Shown: piece after piece, positions 1-8,028 of the stretch
Layout of the letters: every line of letters begins with the position of its first letter
Position numbering within the stretch: the stretch's first letter is position 1
DNA from: Sphingopyxis sp. H053
GTDB lineage: Bacteria; Pseudomonadota; Alphaproteobacteria; Sphingomonadales; Sphingomonadaceae
Direction of reading: 5' to 3'
Length of the DNA: 64,000 nucleotides
Assembly: GCF_001468225.1 (NCBI RefSeq)
Contig: NZ_LNRU01000005.1
Location: forward strand, 310,001 to 374,000
The notes under the pieces: model-generated
Seen by the model: only the letters and a program-made list of their open reading frames with translations
Told to the model about the DNA's origin: nothing
The model's database searches: none
Program-made: the position numbers and the translations under genes

Positions 1-2
1 GC

Positions 3-320
3 CTGCCGCTGGCGGGCATGCACCGGCAGGAGGGTGAGGGCAACACCGGTGCCGCGATCGGCGCGGCAATCGCGGTCGGCGTGTTCGGCGCCTTCGTCAC
101 CGGCAAATCGGCGATCATCCCGAACGGCCAGCATCTGATGGCACGGACGAACGAGGCGCTGGCCTATTCGATCCCGGCGGGTGCGGTGATCATCCCGACC
201 GCGCAGCTGGCCCCCGCGGCGAGCGTTGCGGTGGTGACGCCCGCCGCGGCGGTGACGCCCGCAGCCGAAGCGCCGGCCCCGGCCGCGCCCGCGGCCGGCA
301 GCACCCCGACCACCGACTGA
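3..320 (+). CDS. C-terminal part of a hypothetical protein (gene starts before the window)
   Basis: The reading frame is already open at the left edge, so only the last 106 residues or so are visible. An ATG at base 18 is internal or a late alternative start. The visible part has a small Gly/Ala-rich helical stretch resembling a glycine-zipper or membrane-spanning segment (about residues 11-28 after that ATG), then a segment with GKSAIIPNGQ. The end is a low-complexity Ala/Pro/Val tail, possibly periplasmic. I do not recognise a family. A strong hairpin follows the stop codon, which supports a real gene end. Confidence 0.55.
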   Translation: MPLAGMHRQEGEGNTGAAIGAAIAVGVFGAFVTGKSAIIPNGQHLMARTNEALAYSIPAGAVIIPTAQLAPAASVAVVTPAAAVTPAAEAPAPAAPAAGSTPTTD

Positions 321-335
321 ATGGACCGAAGAATG

Positions 336-363
336 GGGGTCCCGAACGAGATTTCGGGACCCC
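336..363 (+). terminator. Rho-independent-type hairpin after the first gene
   Basis: A perfect 11-bp inverted repeat, GGGGTCCCGAA and TTCGGGACCCC, surrounds a 6-nt loop 15 bases after the stop at 320. It is followed by TCTCTTC rather than a clean T-run. It probably ends the upstream transcript. Confidence 0.6.
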
Positions 364-442
364 TCTCTTCGCGACTCCCGCTGGAGAAACCGCGCAGAGG
401 CGGCTAGGCTGCGCGCATGATTTGCGGCGGGAGCTTCATGCG

Positions 443-883
443 ATGCCTATCGATCCTGTACGCCTTGCCCTTTCCTTCATCGCGGCGCTGCTGACGGCGG
501 GACCCGCATTGGCGGCGCCAGCGCCCTCCTCACCCGAAGCCGCGCTCGAAGCCTATGTCGACGGGCTGCGCACGGGGCGGGTCGAGCGGCTGCAGGCGCT
601 GTTCCTGCCCGACGGGCAATTCTGCACGCTGGCCGAAGGCGGCGCGGCGGCGCCAGTCGATTGCAAGCGCTTCGCCGAAGTGCTCGGCGACTGGGCGGCG
701 CGCCCCGATCCCGCCGCGACCGGGCGCGTGCTCGACCGCCGCGACGCGACGCCGTCGATGAGCGCGGTCACCTATGAACTGCATTTCGGCGGCGACCGCT
801 ACGTCGACCAGCTCCTGCTCTATCGCACCGACGCCGGATGGCGCGTCGTCGCCAAGACCACCGCGGTCACCGCCGCCCGGTAA
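443..883 (+). CDS. secreted NTF2-like (SnoaL/lumazine-binding type) protein
   Basis: The 146-residue product starts at the ATG reading MPIDPVRLAL; a TTG 21 bases upstream in frame is less likely. It begins with a signal peptide (hydrophobic core about residues 7-20, cleavage near ALAAP). The mature part looks like the NTF2/SnoaL cone fold: EAALEAYVDGLRTGRVERLQALF at the start, then a central DxxRFAEVLGDW-like helix and C-terminal strands ending YRTDAGWRVVAKTT. Many such proteins bind small ligands or have no known activity. The exact role here is unknown. It is convergent with the next gene, with only one base between the stops. Confidence 0.65.
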   Translation: MPIDPVRLALSFIAALLTAGPALAAPAPSSPEAALEAYVDGLRTGRVERLQALFLPDGQFCTLAEGGAAAPVDCKRFAEVLGDWAARPDPAATGRVLDRRDATPSMSAVTYELHFGGDRYVDQLLLYRTDAGWRVVAKTTAVTAAR

Positions 884-884
884 A

Positions 885-1433
885 TCAGTGCCACACCGCC
901 GAGAGCGGGTAGAGCGCGATCAGCCAGATCAGGCAGGCGCACACGATACGCCGGTCCTTTGCCGCGATCGCGAGCAGCGCGACGGGGAAGAAGCTCCAGG
1001 TGATCACGATGTTGCGCGGGTCGACGGGCGGCGATTTCGCAAGCACCACAACAGTGGCGAGCAGCGCGACGTTGCAGAACAGGATGCCGCCGAGGACCTT
1101 GCGATAATGTTTGTCGAAATGCGCGCCGAGGTCGCCCCACGCCTCGGCATCGTCGGGAAAGACCAGGCTCGCCGCGATGAAATAGGTGGCGGTGACAATA
1201 AAGCCGCCGAACAGCACCGGCCAGCTCAGCGGCAACAGGTCGCGCATCGCCCAGCCGTACATCCAGAAGGTGACGACGTCGCCCGACACGAACAGCCCGA
1301 GCAGCGCGGTCGGCCAGCCGATGCGGACGCGGTGGCTGGCCTTCAGCGCCTTCGCCAGCCCGCCGAGGCCCTCGGCGAGCGCGAGGCCGAGGATCAGCCC
1401 GAACAGCGAAAAGATGAATTCGAACCCGCTCAT
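885..1433 (-). CDS. multi-pass inner-membrane protein, unknown function
   Basis: The 182-residue protein has about five or six hydrophobic segments: near residues 3-22, 40-60, 72-92, 112-132, 143-157 and 163-180. It starts at an ATG reading MSGFEFIFSLFG. There is no signal peptide, catalytic motif or recognisable domain. It is on its own on this strand, convergent with the NTF2-like gene. Its upstream region (1434-1753) is repeat-rich. The coding sense is well supported by composition, but the function is unknown. Confidence 0.65.
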   Translation of the reverse strand: MSGFEFIFSLFGLILGLALAEGLGGLAKALKASHRVRIGWPTALLGLFVSGDVVTFWMYGWAMRDLLPLSWPVLFGGFIVTATYFIAASLVFPDDAEAWGDLGAHFDKHYRKVLGGILFCNVALLATVVVLAKSPPVDPRNIVITWSFFPVALLAIAAKDRRIVCACLIWLIALYPLSAVWH

Positions 1434-1471
1434 ATGCCCCCGGCCATTCCCCGAAACGCCACCCTGCCTCG

Positions 1472-1530
1472 CTTAAAGCCACAAAAGCCCCGCATGCGCG
1501 ATGCGATTTTGTGTCCTTTGTGGCTTTAAG
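1472..1530. repeat. palindromic repeat with perfect 14-bp arms
   Basis: CTTAAAGCCACAAA at 1472-1485 and its exact reverse complement at 1517-1530 enclose a 31-base centre. That centre itself contains GCATGCGCGATGC and CACAAAA/TTTTGTG symmetry. It sits in the 320-base gap between the membrane protein and the monooxygenase-like gene. I see no coding potential across it. Confidence 0.7.
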
Positions 1531-1644
1531 CCGCCGCGCCGACGGCGCCCGCCGACACATATTGCCGTGGCGCGCGCATCGCCCAAAGGAAAGGTCCAAG
1601 CGATGGTGGCACGGCAACATATTGTAGGACAGCGGTTTTTTAAG

Positions 1645-1741
1645 CCCCTCCCGCTTGCGGGAGGGGTTTGGGGAGGGCCTGTAAACCAACCCGTCCCGCC
1701 TTCCTGGAACATACCTTCCCCCAACCCCTCCCTGAAGGGAG
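1645..1741. repeat. paired GC-rich palindromes downstream of the ABM gene
   Basis: A perfect hairpin, CCCCTCCCGC-TT-GCGGGAGGGG, covers 1645-1666. A related C-rich block with a small CTCCC-TGAA-GGGAG hairpin lies at 1728-1741. The two C/G-rich blocks are partly complementary to each other. They lie just beyond the stop of the monooxygenase-like gene (reading leftward) and may act as its terminator. Similar sequences are dispersed intergenic repeats in sphingomonads. Confidence 0.5.
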
Positions 1742-1753
1742 CGGAGTATCAGG

Positions 1754-2062
1754 TCAGCCCATCAGCTTCGCGGTAATATCCTCGGCGGCAAAAATCCGGA
1801 TCATCGGCCGCTGCGGCGACAGCGCGCGCATTTCGGCGACGAAAGCGGCGGATGCGGGCACCGCGAAATGGGCGCGGACCGCGTCGATGCTCTCCCACTC
1901 TTCGACAAAGACGAGCCGCATCGCATCCTCGACATCGACATGGCAATGATGCGCCAGACACCCCGCCTCGCCGCGCGACCGCGCGCTATGCTCGGCGCCG
2001 AGCGCAATCATGCGTTCGCGATGCTCGGGGGTCATGATGACGTGGCCGGTAATGAGGATCAT
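1754..2062 (-). CDS. antibiotic-biosynthesis-monooxygenase (ABM/YgiN-like) domain protein
   Basis: About 102 residues of a single ferredoxin-like ABM domain. Visible are ILITGHVIMTPEHRERMIAL at the start, a central HCHVDVEDAMRLVFVEEWES strand pair, and an AHFAVPASAAFVAEM helix. Family members are small dimeric quinol or heme-related oxygenases, and many are uncharacterised. The ATG shares its A with the TGA of the upstream DUF4435 gene (TGATG); a GTG one codon earlier is also possible. Composition is GC-rich like the chromosome, unlike the AT-rich gene it touches. It may therefore be a resident gene whose 5' side now belongs to an acquired cassette. Confidence 0.7.
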   Translation of the reverse strand: MILITGHVIMTPEHRERMIALGAEHSARSRGEAGCLAHHCHVDVEDAMRLVFVEEWESIDAVRAHFAVPASAAFVAEMRALSPQRPMIRIFAAEDITAKLMG

Positions 2063-2793
2063 CACAAACGCCCAGCAACGACCATGGAAAATCGATCCAT
2101 TAAACTCCGCTTAACGCTTTCTCTCCATTCGACGGCTTGCAGCACGCCGATTTCCATCAAGTTAGATTTGCTATATCGTGAAGCTCTGTTCTTAGAACTA
2201 AGCTGCCTAACGAGTAATGCCAACAGGGTTTTCCCCCTTAGAAGCTGATCATACTTAGAACCTATGGTATCTTCCCAAAATTTTTTTCGATTTGCCAGTC
2301 CGCACACAGCATGAGATTGCAGAATATTATTCGGATGGCGTGAAAGTTGCGTATCCAATCCGTTGAGCGAGTCTTCAAGCTCGCTTGCATACCAATTCAC
2401 AACAATCTTTAGCTCAGCCAAAAAACTTGCTCTCTCATTACCCGTCATAAGGCTATATAAATCGGAGTTTAATATTACATCATTTTCTATAGAATATCCG
2501 AGCGTAAACAATACGTTGTCTCCAATAACCTCATCGGGAATCCTAGAATAAACCCACGTATCTAAATCCACTATCGCCAAACATCTCGACAGAGCCTCTG
2601 GCGACAACGAACTAATTACTTCTAAAACCAAATCTCTTCCGCAAAGCGGCATAAAAGAGATTCCCTGCTCGGAAAGCTCTGCCTCGATCCGAGCGAAGGT
2701 GAAATAATCTCCCTGCCCTTCCAATATCACCGTTAAAAGCGATGATCTTTCAATGGTAGCGATTGCCTCAATGGCGGTCACACTTCCCGTCAC
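2062..2793 (-). CDS. DUF4435 / TOPRIM-like protein, AriB-like candidate nuclease of a PARIS system
   Basis: The 243-residue product has the hallmarks of DUF4435. An early strand ends in ILEGQGD (Glu25, Asp29), a later strand carries IVDLD (Asp76, Asp78), and then comes a YSIEND segment (Glu103). A Glu plus a DxD pair is the TOPRIM arrangement. In the described PARIS system, AriB is a DUF4435 TOPRIM RNase that cleaves tRNA once released from the AriA ATPase. It starts with GTG, overlapping the TGA of the ATPase gene in GTGA, so the two are translationally coupled. It is markedly AT-richer than its neighbours with different codon use, a sign of transfer. Activity is inferred only. Confidence 0.72.
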   Translation of the reverse strand: MTGSVTAIEAIATIERSSLLTVILEGQGDYFTFARIEAELSEQGISFMPLCGRDLVLEVISSLSPEALSRCLAIVDLDTWVYSRIPDEVIGDNVLFTLGYSIENDVILNSDLYSLMTGNERASFLAELKIVVNWYASELEDSLNGLDTQLSRHPNNILQSHAVCGLANRKKFWEDTIGSKYDQLLRGKTLLALLVRQLSSKNRASRYSKSNLMEIGVLQAVEWRESVKRSLMDRFSMVVAGRL

Positions 2794-3938
2794 AGATCCA
2801 CCTGCTCATCGCCACGTAAATCAGCTAGTTTGATTTCCTTATCAGGAAACTTAGAATATATAAACGGCGAGTGAGTTGCTATTATAAATTGATTGGACTG
2901 CCCCTGTGATTGCAATGTAGGAAATAGAGTCCTTTGCCAATCAACATGCAAACTAAGCTCGGGTTCATCTATAAAAACAACAGAATTCTGATTGAAAGCA
3001 TTGTAACATATAAAACTCAGCATCTGTTTTTCACCAGCAGAAAGAGAATCCGAGTTTATTGCATTCGCCGCTTGTCCAAACGTAATTCTATTTGAAATCT
3101 TGATTCCTGAGTGCCTAAATATCTTGGTAGCCAAATCTTGAACGGCCTGCAGCGGAAGGAGAATCTTCTCACGCTCGGCCTCCGCGTGCTCAATTTTATT
3201 AACGGTATCCTGAAGAAGCCTACGAAGATGGACCAGCTCCTCGTCATCTGACGTAGAAGTCGATTGATTGAACTGTCTGATATTATCGACGACTGCCTGA
3301 GACATTTCCCGTTGCGTCGAATTTGCTAGCTCAGACATTGCAGTGTACTGGTTGAGGAGAAGCTCTGACACATCTACGGTCGATATAGATGTCACGAATG
3401 TATGCTTCTTACTGGAAAGTTCACGGGAAATCTTGAGAAGAGCCTCTTGAAGCTCGTTTTTTGATCGAGCAGTGTTAAAAAGAAGAGATTGCTCAAATGC
3501 CGACCCCGCTCGTTTCTTTTCCGTAGAAAACCCACCTTCAATTCGGCGAAATGTTGGGAAAAATAGAGACCCACCTTTGTCGGTTATATAGTCTCGCACC
3601 GCGTCTCTAGCATCTAGATCTATATCGCCATCGTCACCACGATGGTCCTCTAGAATATACTCTCCACTTGAATCAGATATTTCGGCTCGGCACGTATCAT
3701 CCCTAATTTTTACGAGGTTAATTTTGTATACATCCGTTTCTACAGTTATTGACGAAAAATCGATCTCTTGAAGAGCTTGCGTGATATTTCCGCTCACTAC
3801 ATACCATAGCAATTTGAGGATCGTTGTTTTGCCTGATCCGTTCAGCCCTGTAATGATCACGAAGTCCTTATCAAACTCGTGCCGCTGACTCATTTTTTTC
3901 CCAAATAGCCCTGAGACCGTCATCGACTTGATATACAC
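2790..3938 (-). CDS. ABC-type AAA ATPase, AriA-like partner of a PARIS system
   Basis: A 382-residue ATPase of the SMC/OLD/RecF-like AAA class. It has a Walker A, GLNGSGKTT, at residues 31-39. A long charged helical middle follows, with coiled-coil character around HLRRLLQDTVNKIEHAEAER. Near the C-terminus come an ABC signature SLSAGEKQM, Walker B VVFIDEPELSLH and an H-loop IIATHSPF. I chose the GTG at 3938 because AGGGGAGG lies four bases upstream; an in-frame GTG at 3992 lacks such a site. The gene overlaps the DUF4435 gene by four bases. In PARIS, AriA senses phage anti-restriction proteins and releases AriB. A different two-gene ATPase/DUF4435 module is possible. Composition is AT-rich. 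Confidence 0.75.
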   Translation of the reverse strand: MYIKSMTVSGLFGKKMSQRHEFDKDFVIITGLNGSGKTTILKLLWYVVSGNITQALQEIDFSSITVETDVYKINLVKIRDDTCRAEISDSSGEYILEDHRGDDGDIDLDARDAVRDYITDKGGSLFFPTFRRIEGGFSTEKKRAGSAFEQSLLFNTARSKNELQEALLKISRELSSKKHTFVTSISTVDVSELLLNQYTAMSELANSTQREMSQAVVDNIRQFNQSTSTSDDEELVHLRRLLQDTVNKIEHAEAEREKILLPLQAVQDLATKIFRHSGIKISNRITFGQAANAINSDSLSAGEKQMLSFICYNAFNQNSVVFIDEPELSLHVDWQRTLFPTLQSQGQSNQFIIATHSPFIYSKFPDKEIKLADLRGDEQVDL

Positions 3939-4040
3939 AGAACCTCCCCTAGCACCGCCGCTACGCTTGGGGTTTTGAATGCCCTCGGGCACACAATCAA
4001 GACTTCATTGAATTCACTGCCTCCTAGAGTAGCGCCACCA

Positions 4041-4058
4041 TGACACTTATATGACACT
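4041..4058 (-). promoter_or_regulatory. Pho-box-like direct repeat facing the PARIS-like genes
   Basis: Read on the minus strand, this is GTGTCAT-ATAA-GTGTCAT: two identical 7-mers 11 bases apart. It is close to the PhoB consensus CTGTCAT-N4-CTGTCAT. A weak -10-like TACTCT follows about eight bases downstream. The ATPase start is about 100 bases away. It could also be half of a bidirectional PhoB array that serves pstS. Confidence 0.6.
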
Positions 4059-4061
4059 CCC

Positions 4062-4079
4062 TGTCACATACACGTCACA
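4062..4079 (+). promoter_or_regulatory. Pho box upstream of pstS
   Basis: CTGTCAC-ATAC-ACGTCAC, a 7-4-7 direct repeat, ends 82 bases before the pstS ATG. The first half matches the PhoB half-site well and the second has two differences. Its position upstream of a pst operon that ends in phoB makes PhoB control and autoregulation likely. Confidence 0.7.
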
Positions 4080-4161
4080 CAATTCCCCCAAATGGCCCTC
4101 AGCGAGTCGCCGCGGGGGTGGTGGCTTGGATCGGTAACGACCCCCACCACAGGATTATCTC

Positions 4162-5223
4162 ATGCTGCAGAAATTCGCTCCCAGGTTGCTTGGCGTCGCT
4201 GGTGCCGCGACGTGCGCGCTGGCGCTTTCCGCGTGTCAGGATCAGGCGTCTTCGGGCGGCGGTGCGCGCGATTATATCAGTGCGGTCGGTTCGTCGACCG
4301 TCTATCCCTTTGCCACCGCGGTCGGCGAAAAGTTCGCCGAAGCGACGGGCAACAAGACTCCCAAGATCGACAGCACCGGCACCGGCGGCGGCTTCGAGCG
4401 TTTCTGCTCGGGTGTCGGCGGCGACACCCCCGACGTCGCGAACGCGTCGCGCCGCATCAAGAAAAAGGAATTCGACACCTGCGCCGCGAACGGCGTCAAG
4501 GACATCGTCGAAATCCAGGTCGGCATTGACGGCATCGCCCTCGGCGAAGCGTCGCGCGGCCCCGGCTTCAAGCTGTCGGAAGAAGATGTTTACAAGGCGC
4601 TCGCCGCCAACCCCTATGGCAAGCCGAACACCGCGAAGACGTGGAAGGACGTGAACCCCGCGCTCCCCGCGGTCGCGATCTCGGTCTTTGGCCCGCCGTC
4701 GACCAGCGGCACGTACGACGCGTTCAAGGAGCTGATCCTCGGCAAGGGCTGCGACGCCAATGCGGAGATGAAGGCGCTGAAGGACAGCGACAAGGAAAAG
4801 CATGAGGCGACCTGCACCACGCTGCGCGGCGCGCCTTATTATGTCGAGCAGGGCGAGAATGATAACCTCATCATCTCGAAGCTCGACAAGAACCCGACGA
4901 GCCTCGGCATCTTCGGCTTCAGCTATCTCGATGCCAACAAGGACAAGATCAAGGCGGTTCCGGTGCAGGGCGTCGCCCCGACCTATGCGGCGATCGCCGA
5001 CGGCAGCTATCCCGGTTCGCGTCCGCTCTTCATCTATGTGAAGAAGGCGCATGTCGGCGTCGTCCCCGGTCTCGCCGAATATGTCGCCGAGTTCCTGAAG
5101 GGTGCTGGCGAAGGCGGGTATCTGAACGCCAAGGGCCTGATCGTGTCGCCGAAGGCGATCGCGGACACCGCCGCGGCGAACGGCAAGGGCATGACCGCGC
5201 TGAACGGCGCCGAGCTGAAGTAA
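4162..5223 (+). CDS. pstS: phosphate ABC transporter, periplasmic phosphate-binding lipoprotein PstS
   Basis: The 353-residue product has a lipoprotein signal with lipobox LSAC (Cys25). The phosphate-binding fold follows, with typical segments: AVGSSTVYPFATAVGEKF, STGTGGGFERFC, DVANASRR, and the later FGPPSTSGTYDAF and SLGIFGFSY. It captures inorganic phosphate in the periplasm and delivers it to PstC/PstA. It is the first gene of pstSCAB-phoU-phoB and sits behind a Pho box. A 174-base gap with a perfect inverted repeat separates it from pstC. Such a hairpin could keep PstS made in excess over the membrane components. Confidence 0.95.
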   Translation: MLQKFAPRLLGVAGAATCALALSACQDQASSGGGARDYISAVGSSTVYPFATAVGEKFAEATGNKTPKIDSTGTGGGFERFCSGVGGDTPDVANASRRIKKKEFDTCAANGVKDIVEIQVGIDGIALGEASRGPGFKLSEEDVYKALAANPYGKPNTAKTWKDVNPALPAVAISVFGPPSTSGTYDAFKELILGKGCDANAEMKALKDSDKEKHEATCTTLRGAPYYVEQGENDNLIISKLDKNPTSLGIFGFSYLDANKDKIKAVPVQGVAPTYAAIADGSYPGSRPLFIYVKKAHVGVVPGLAEYVAEFLKGAGEGGYLNAKGLIVSPKAIADTAAANGKGMTALNGAELK

Positions 5224-5284
5224 CGCAATTAGACGGCTCTCCCCCTCTCCGTTCGTGTCGAGCTTCACCGCCTCTCCGTTCGCA

Positions 5285-5346
5285 TCGAGCGAAGTCGAGA
5301 TGCCCCGAAGTCCGGCACTGCCGATGGGTGTCTCGACTTCGCTCGA
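5285..5346. repeat. inverted repeat between pstS and pstC
   Basis: Perfect 16-bp arms, TCGAGCGAAGTCGAGA at 5285-5300 and its reverse complement at 5331-5346, are separated by 30 bases. The flanks (CCGTTCG.., ..CGAGCGG) extend the symmetry loosely. The sequence is a dispersed repeat type common in sphingomonads. Here it may also cause partial termination or mRNA 3'-end protection of pstS. Confidence 0.75.
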
Positions 5347-5397
5347 CACGAGCGGAAATGGGATGCTCGATGCGAACGGAAATTTTTGGACTGAGAA

Positions 5398-6774
5398 GTG
5401 ACCTTCAACGCCGCCGCCCTTTTGCTTTTGATCGCGGGTCTCGCGCTGATCGGCTGGCTCGCCGGTCGCGCGCGGTCGAACCTGCTTGCCGGCCGTGCGG
5501 GGGCGAAGCTCCATTCGCGCCCGCAATATCATGGCTGGTATGTCGCGCTGTGGCTGTTCGCCCCCGCGGCGCTGTTTCTTGCCGTCTGGTCGTCGGTCTC
5601 GCCGGCGCTGATCACCAATCAGGTGCTCGCGACCGAGGCTGCGCAATCGCTGCCGTCGTTCGGGTTCGAGCGCGGGGCGATCCTTTCGGATGCGCGCGCC
5701 GTGGCGCAGGGCCAGCAGGCCGACGTGCGGCTGCCCGCCGCGGCGCCGCTGGTGAAACCCTATGCCGATGCGAGCCACAAATATGCGTGGATCGGCATCG
5801 CCGCGATGCTCGCGCTGGCGCTCGCGGGCGGGCTTTATGCCTTCACGCGGATCAAACCCGATTTCCGCGCGCGGACGCGGGTCGAAAAGATCGTGATGCT
5901 GGTGCTGCTGCTCGCGTCGCTCGTCGCGATCCTCACAACCTTTGGCATCGTGCTCTCGCTGCTCTTTGAATCGATCCGCTTCTTCCGCCTCGTCTCGCCC
6001 GCCGAATTGCTGTTCGGCACCGAATGGGCGCCGACGAGCGGGGCGCCGCAGCCCGACACCTTTGGCGGCATTCCCTTGTTCTGGGGTACGATCCTGATCG
6101 GCGCGATCATCGCGATGATCGTCGCGATCCCGATCGGGATGATGACCGCGGTCTACCTCACCCAATATGCCGCCCCGCGCGTGCGCCAGTGGGTAAAGCC
6201 GTGCCTCGAGATCCTCGCGGGCGTGCCGACCGTCGTCTACGGCTATTTCGCCGCGCTGACCGTCGCGCCGGCCTTGCGCGAATTCGCGGTGATGCTCGGC
6301 ATTCCGAACGCCTCGACCGAAAGCGCGCTTGCCGCGGGTATCGTGATGGGCGTGATGATCATCCCCTTCGTCTCCTCGATGGCTGACGACAGCATCAACG
6401 CGGTGCCGCAGGCGATGCGCGATGGCTCGCTGGCGCTCGGCGCGACGCCGAACGAGACGATCCGTCAGGTGCTGATCCCCGCCGCGCTTCCGGGCGTGAT
6501 GGGCGGCATATTGCTCGCGGTCAGCCGCGCGATCGGCGAGACGATGATCGTGGTGATGGCGGCGGGCCTGTCGGCCAACATGACCGCCAACCCCTTTGCC
6601 AGCGTCACCACGGTGACCGCGCAGATCGTGAAATTGCTCACCGGCGATCAGGAGTTCGACAGCGCGAAAACGCTCGCCGCCTTCGCGCTGGGGCTCGTCC
6701 TCTTCATCGTCACGCTGCTGCTCAACATCGTCGCGCTGCGCATCGTCAAAAGATATCGTGAAGCTTATGAATAG
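5398..6774 (+). CDS. pstC: phosphate ABC transporter permease PstC (long form)
   Basis: The 458-residue permease starts at GTG. The N-terminal third has a first membrane segment (about residues 2-20), a second near 42-62, a periplasmic region, and another helix near 128-150. The conserved transporter core lies in the C-terminal two thirds. The coupling loop reads DDSINAVPQAMRDGSLALGATPNETIRQVLIPAALPG, the EAA motif that contacts PstB. It is longer than the roughly 300-residue enterobacterial PstC because of the N-terminal extension seen in many alphaproteobacteria. It forms the phosphate channel with PstA. It overlaps the start of pstA. Confidence 0.93.
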   Translation: MTFNAAALLLLIAGLALIGWLAGRARSNLLAGRAGAKLHSRPQYHGWYVALWLFAPAALFLAVWSSVSPALITNQVLATEAAQSLPSFGFERGAILSDARAVAQGQQADVRLPAAAPLVKPYADASHKYAWIGIAAMLALALAGGLYAFTRIKPDFRARTRVEKIVMLVLLLASLVAILTTFGIVLSLLFESIRFFRLVSPAELLFGTEWAPTSGAPQPDTFGGIPLFWGTILIGAIIAMIVAIPIGMMTAVYLTQYAAPRVRQWVKPCLEILAGVPTVVYGYFAALTVAPALREFAVMLGIPNASTESALAAGIVMGVMIIPFVSSMADDSINAVPQAMRDGSLALGATPNETIRQVLIPAALPGVMGGILLAVSRAIGETMIVVMAAGLSANMTANPFASVTTVTAQIVKLLTGDQEFDSAKTLAAFALGLVLFIVTLLLNIVALRIVKRYREAYE

Positions 6775-8023
6775 GCAAACCGCCCCCACCGACTGGAAAG
6801 GCGCCGTGATGCAGTCCCGCATCGCGAAGCGCTACGCCGCCGAACGCCGCTTCAAGCTGATGGGGCTGGGCGCGGTGCTGCTCTCGGGCGCTTTCCTCGC
6901 TTTCCTGCTCTTCGTGATGGTCGGCAACGGCGCGCGCGGCTTCATGTATACGCATGTCGCGGTGCCCGTCGATTTCAAGGCGATGCCGCTGACGATCGAC
7001 ACCTCGCGCCTCGGCGATGCCGACGCCGACCAAGTGATCGCGAACGCCGGGCTCGCCGACATCGTCGCCTTTGCCGCCGACGAGGCGCTCGGGCCGGATG
7101 GATCGAAGCTGATTTCCGAAAATGCATGGAAGGAAGTGCGCAGCGCGATCAAGGACGATCCCGAATTGCTGGGCGGCAAGACGGTGTTCGAACTGCCCGC
7201 CGCGTCCGAAGTCGATATCGCCGCCAAGGAAGGCGCCAAGGGCGCGCTCGGCGCAAAGGTCGATGCGCTGGAGAAGGACGGCAAGCTGTCGACCGGGATC
7301 CACTGGCCCTTCTTCAAGAATGCCGACGCCACCGACCCCGCGGTCGCGGGCATCTGGGGCGCGCTCAAGGGCTCGGTGCTGACGATCTTCATCGCCTTCC
7401 TCATCGCCTTCCCGACCGGGGTGCTCGCGGCGCTCTATCTGGAAGAATATGCGCCGAAGAACCGCTGGACCGACCTCATCGAAGTGTCGATCAACAACCT
7501 CGCCGCGGTGCCCTCGATCATCTTCGGCCTGCTCGCGCTCGCGGTGTTCATCAACTGGTTCGGCCTCTGCCAGGCGAGCCCGCTCGTCGGCGGGCTGACG
7601 CTCGCGCTGATGACGATGCCGGTGATCGTGATCGCCAGCCGCAACGCGATCAAGTCGGTGCCGCCGTCGATCCGCGATGCCGCATTGGGCGTCGGCGCGA
7701 GCCCCGTGCAGGTGGTGTTCCACCATGTCCTGCCGCTTGCGCTGCCCGGCATCCTCACCGGCACGATCATCGGCATGGCGCGCGCGCTGGGCGAGACCGC
7801 GCCTTTGCTCCTCGTCGGCATGCGCGCCTTTATCGGCGACGTTCCGGGCGGCATCTGCTCGCCGTCGACCTTGCTGCCGATGCAGATCTTCCTCTGGTCG
7901 GACGAAGTCGACCGGGGCTTTGTCGAGAAAACCTCCGCCGCGATCATCGTGCTGCTTATCGTGCTGCTGTCGATGAACGCCTTTGCGATCTATCTTCGCA
8001 ACAAATTCGAAAAACGCTGGTGA
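6767..8023 (+). CDS. pstA: phosphate ABC transporter permease PstA (long form)
   Basis: About 418 residues from ATG 6767 (a GTG lies nine bases upstream), overlapping pstC by eight bases. One membrane helix (about residues 28-50) is followed by a periplasmic insertion of roughly 150 residues rich in Asp, Lys and Ala. The permease core comes next, with the EAA loop [38 protein letters not shown]. The core matches PstA; the insertion explains the extra length over the usual 290-300 residues. The pstB gene starts five bases after its stop. Confidence 0.93.
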   Translation: MNRQTAPTDWKGAVMQSRIAKRYAAERRFKLMGLGAVLLSGAFLAFLLFVMVGNGARGFMYTHVAVPVDFKAMPLTIDTSRLGDADADQVIANAGLADIVAFAADEALGPDGSKLISENAWKEVRSAIKDDPELLGGKTVFELPAASEVDIAAKEGAKGALGAKVDALEKDGKLSTGIHWPFFKNADATDPAVAGIWGALKGSVLTIFIAFLIAFPTGVLAALYLEEYAPKNRWTDLIEVSINNLAAVPSIIFGLLALAVFINWFGLCQASPLVGGLTLALMTMPVIVIASRNAIKSVPPSIRDAALGVGASPVQVVFHHVLPLALPGILTGTIIGMARALGETAPLLLVGMRAFIGDVPGGICSPSTLLPMQIFLWSDEVDRGFVEKTSAAIIVLLIVLLSMNAFAIYLRNKFEKRW

Positions 8024-8028
8024 CCCCC

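Noticed and set aside
3936..3992. Upstream GTG start at 3992 for the AriA-like ATPase
   Set aside because: No ribosome-binding site lies before it, whereas AGGGGAGG stands four bases before the GTG at 3938.
4099..6822. A 907-codon open frame on the minus strand across pstS and pstC
   Set aside because: Its protein is Arg/His/Asp-rich with no domain. It is the GC-rich shadow of two well-recognised pst genes on the other strand.
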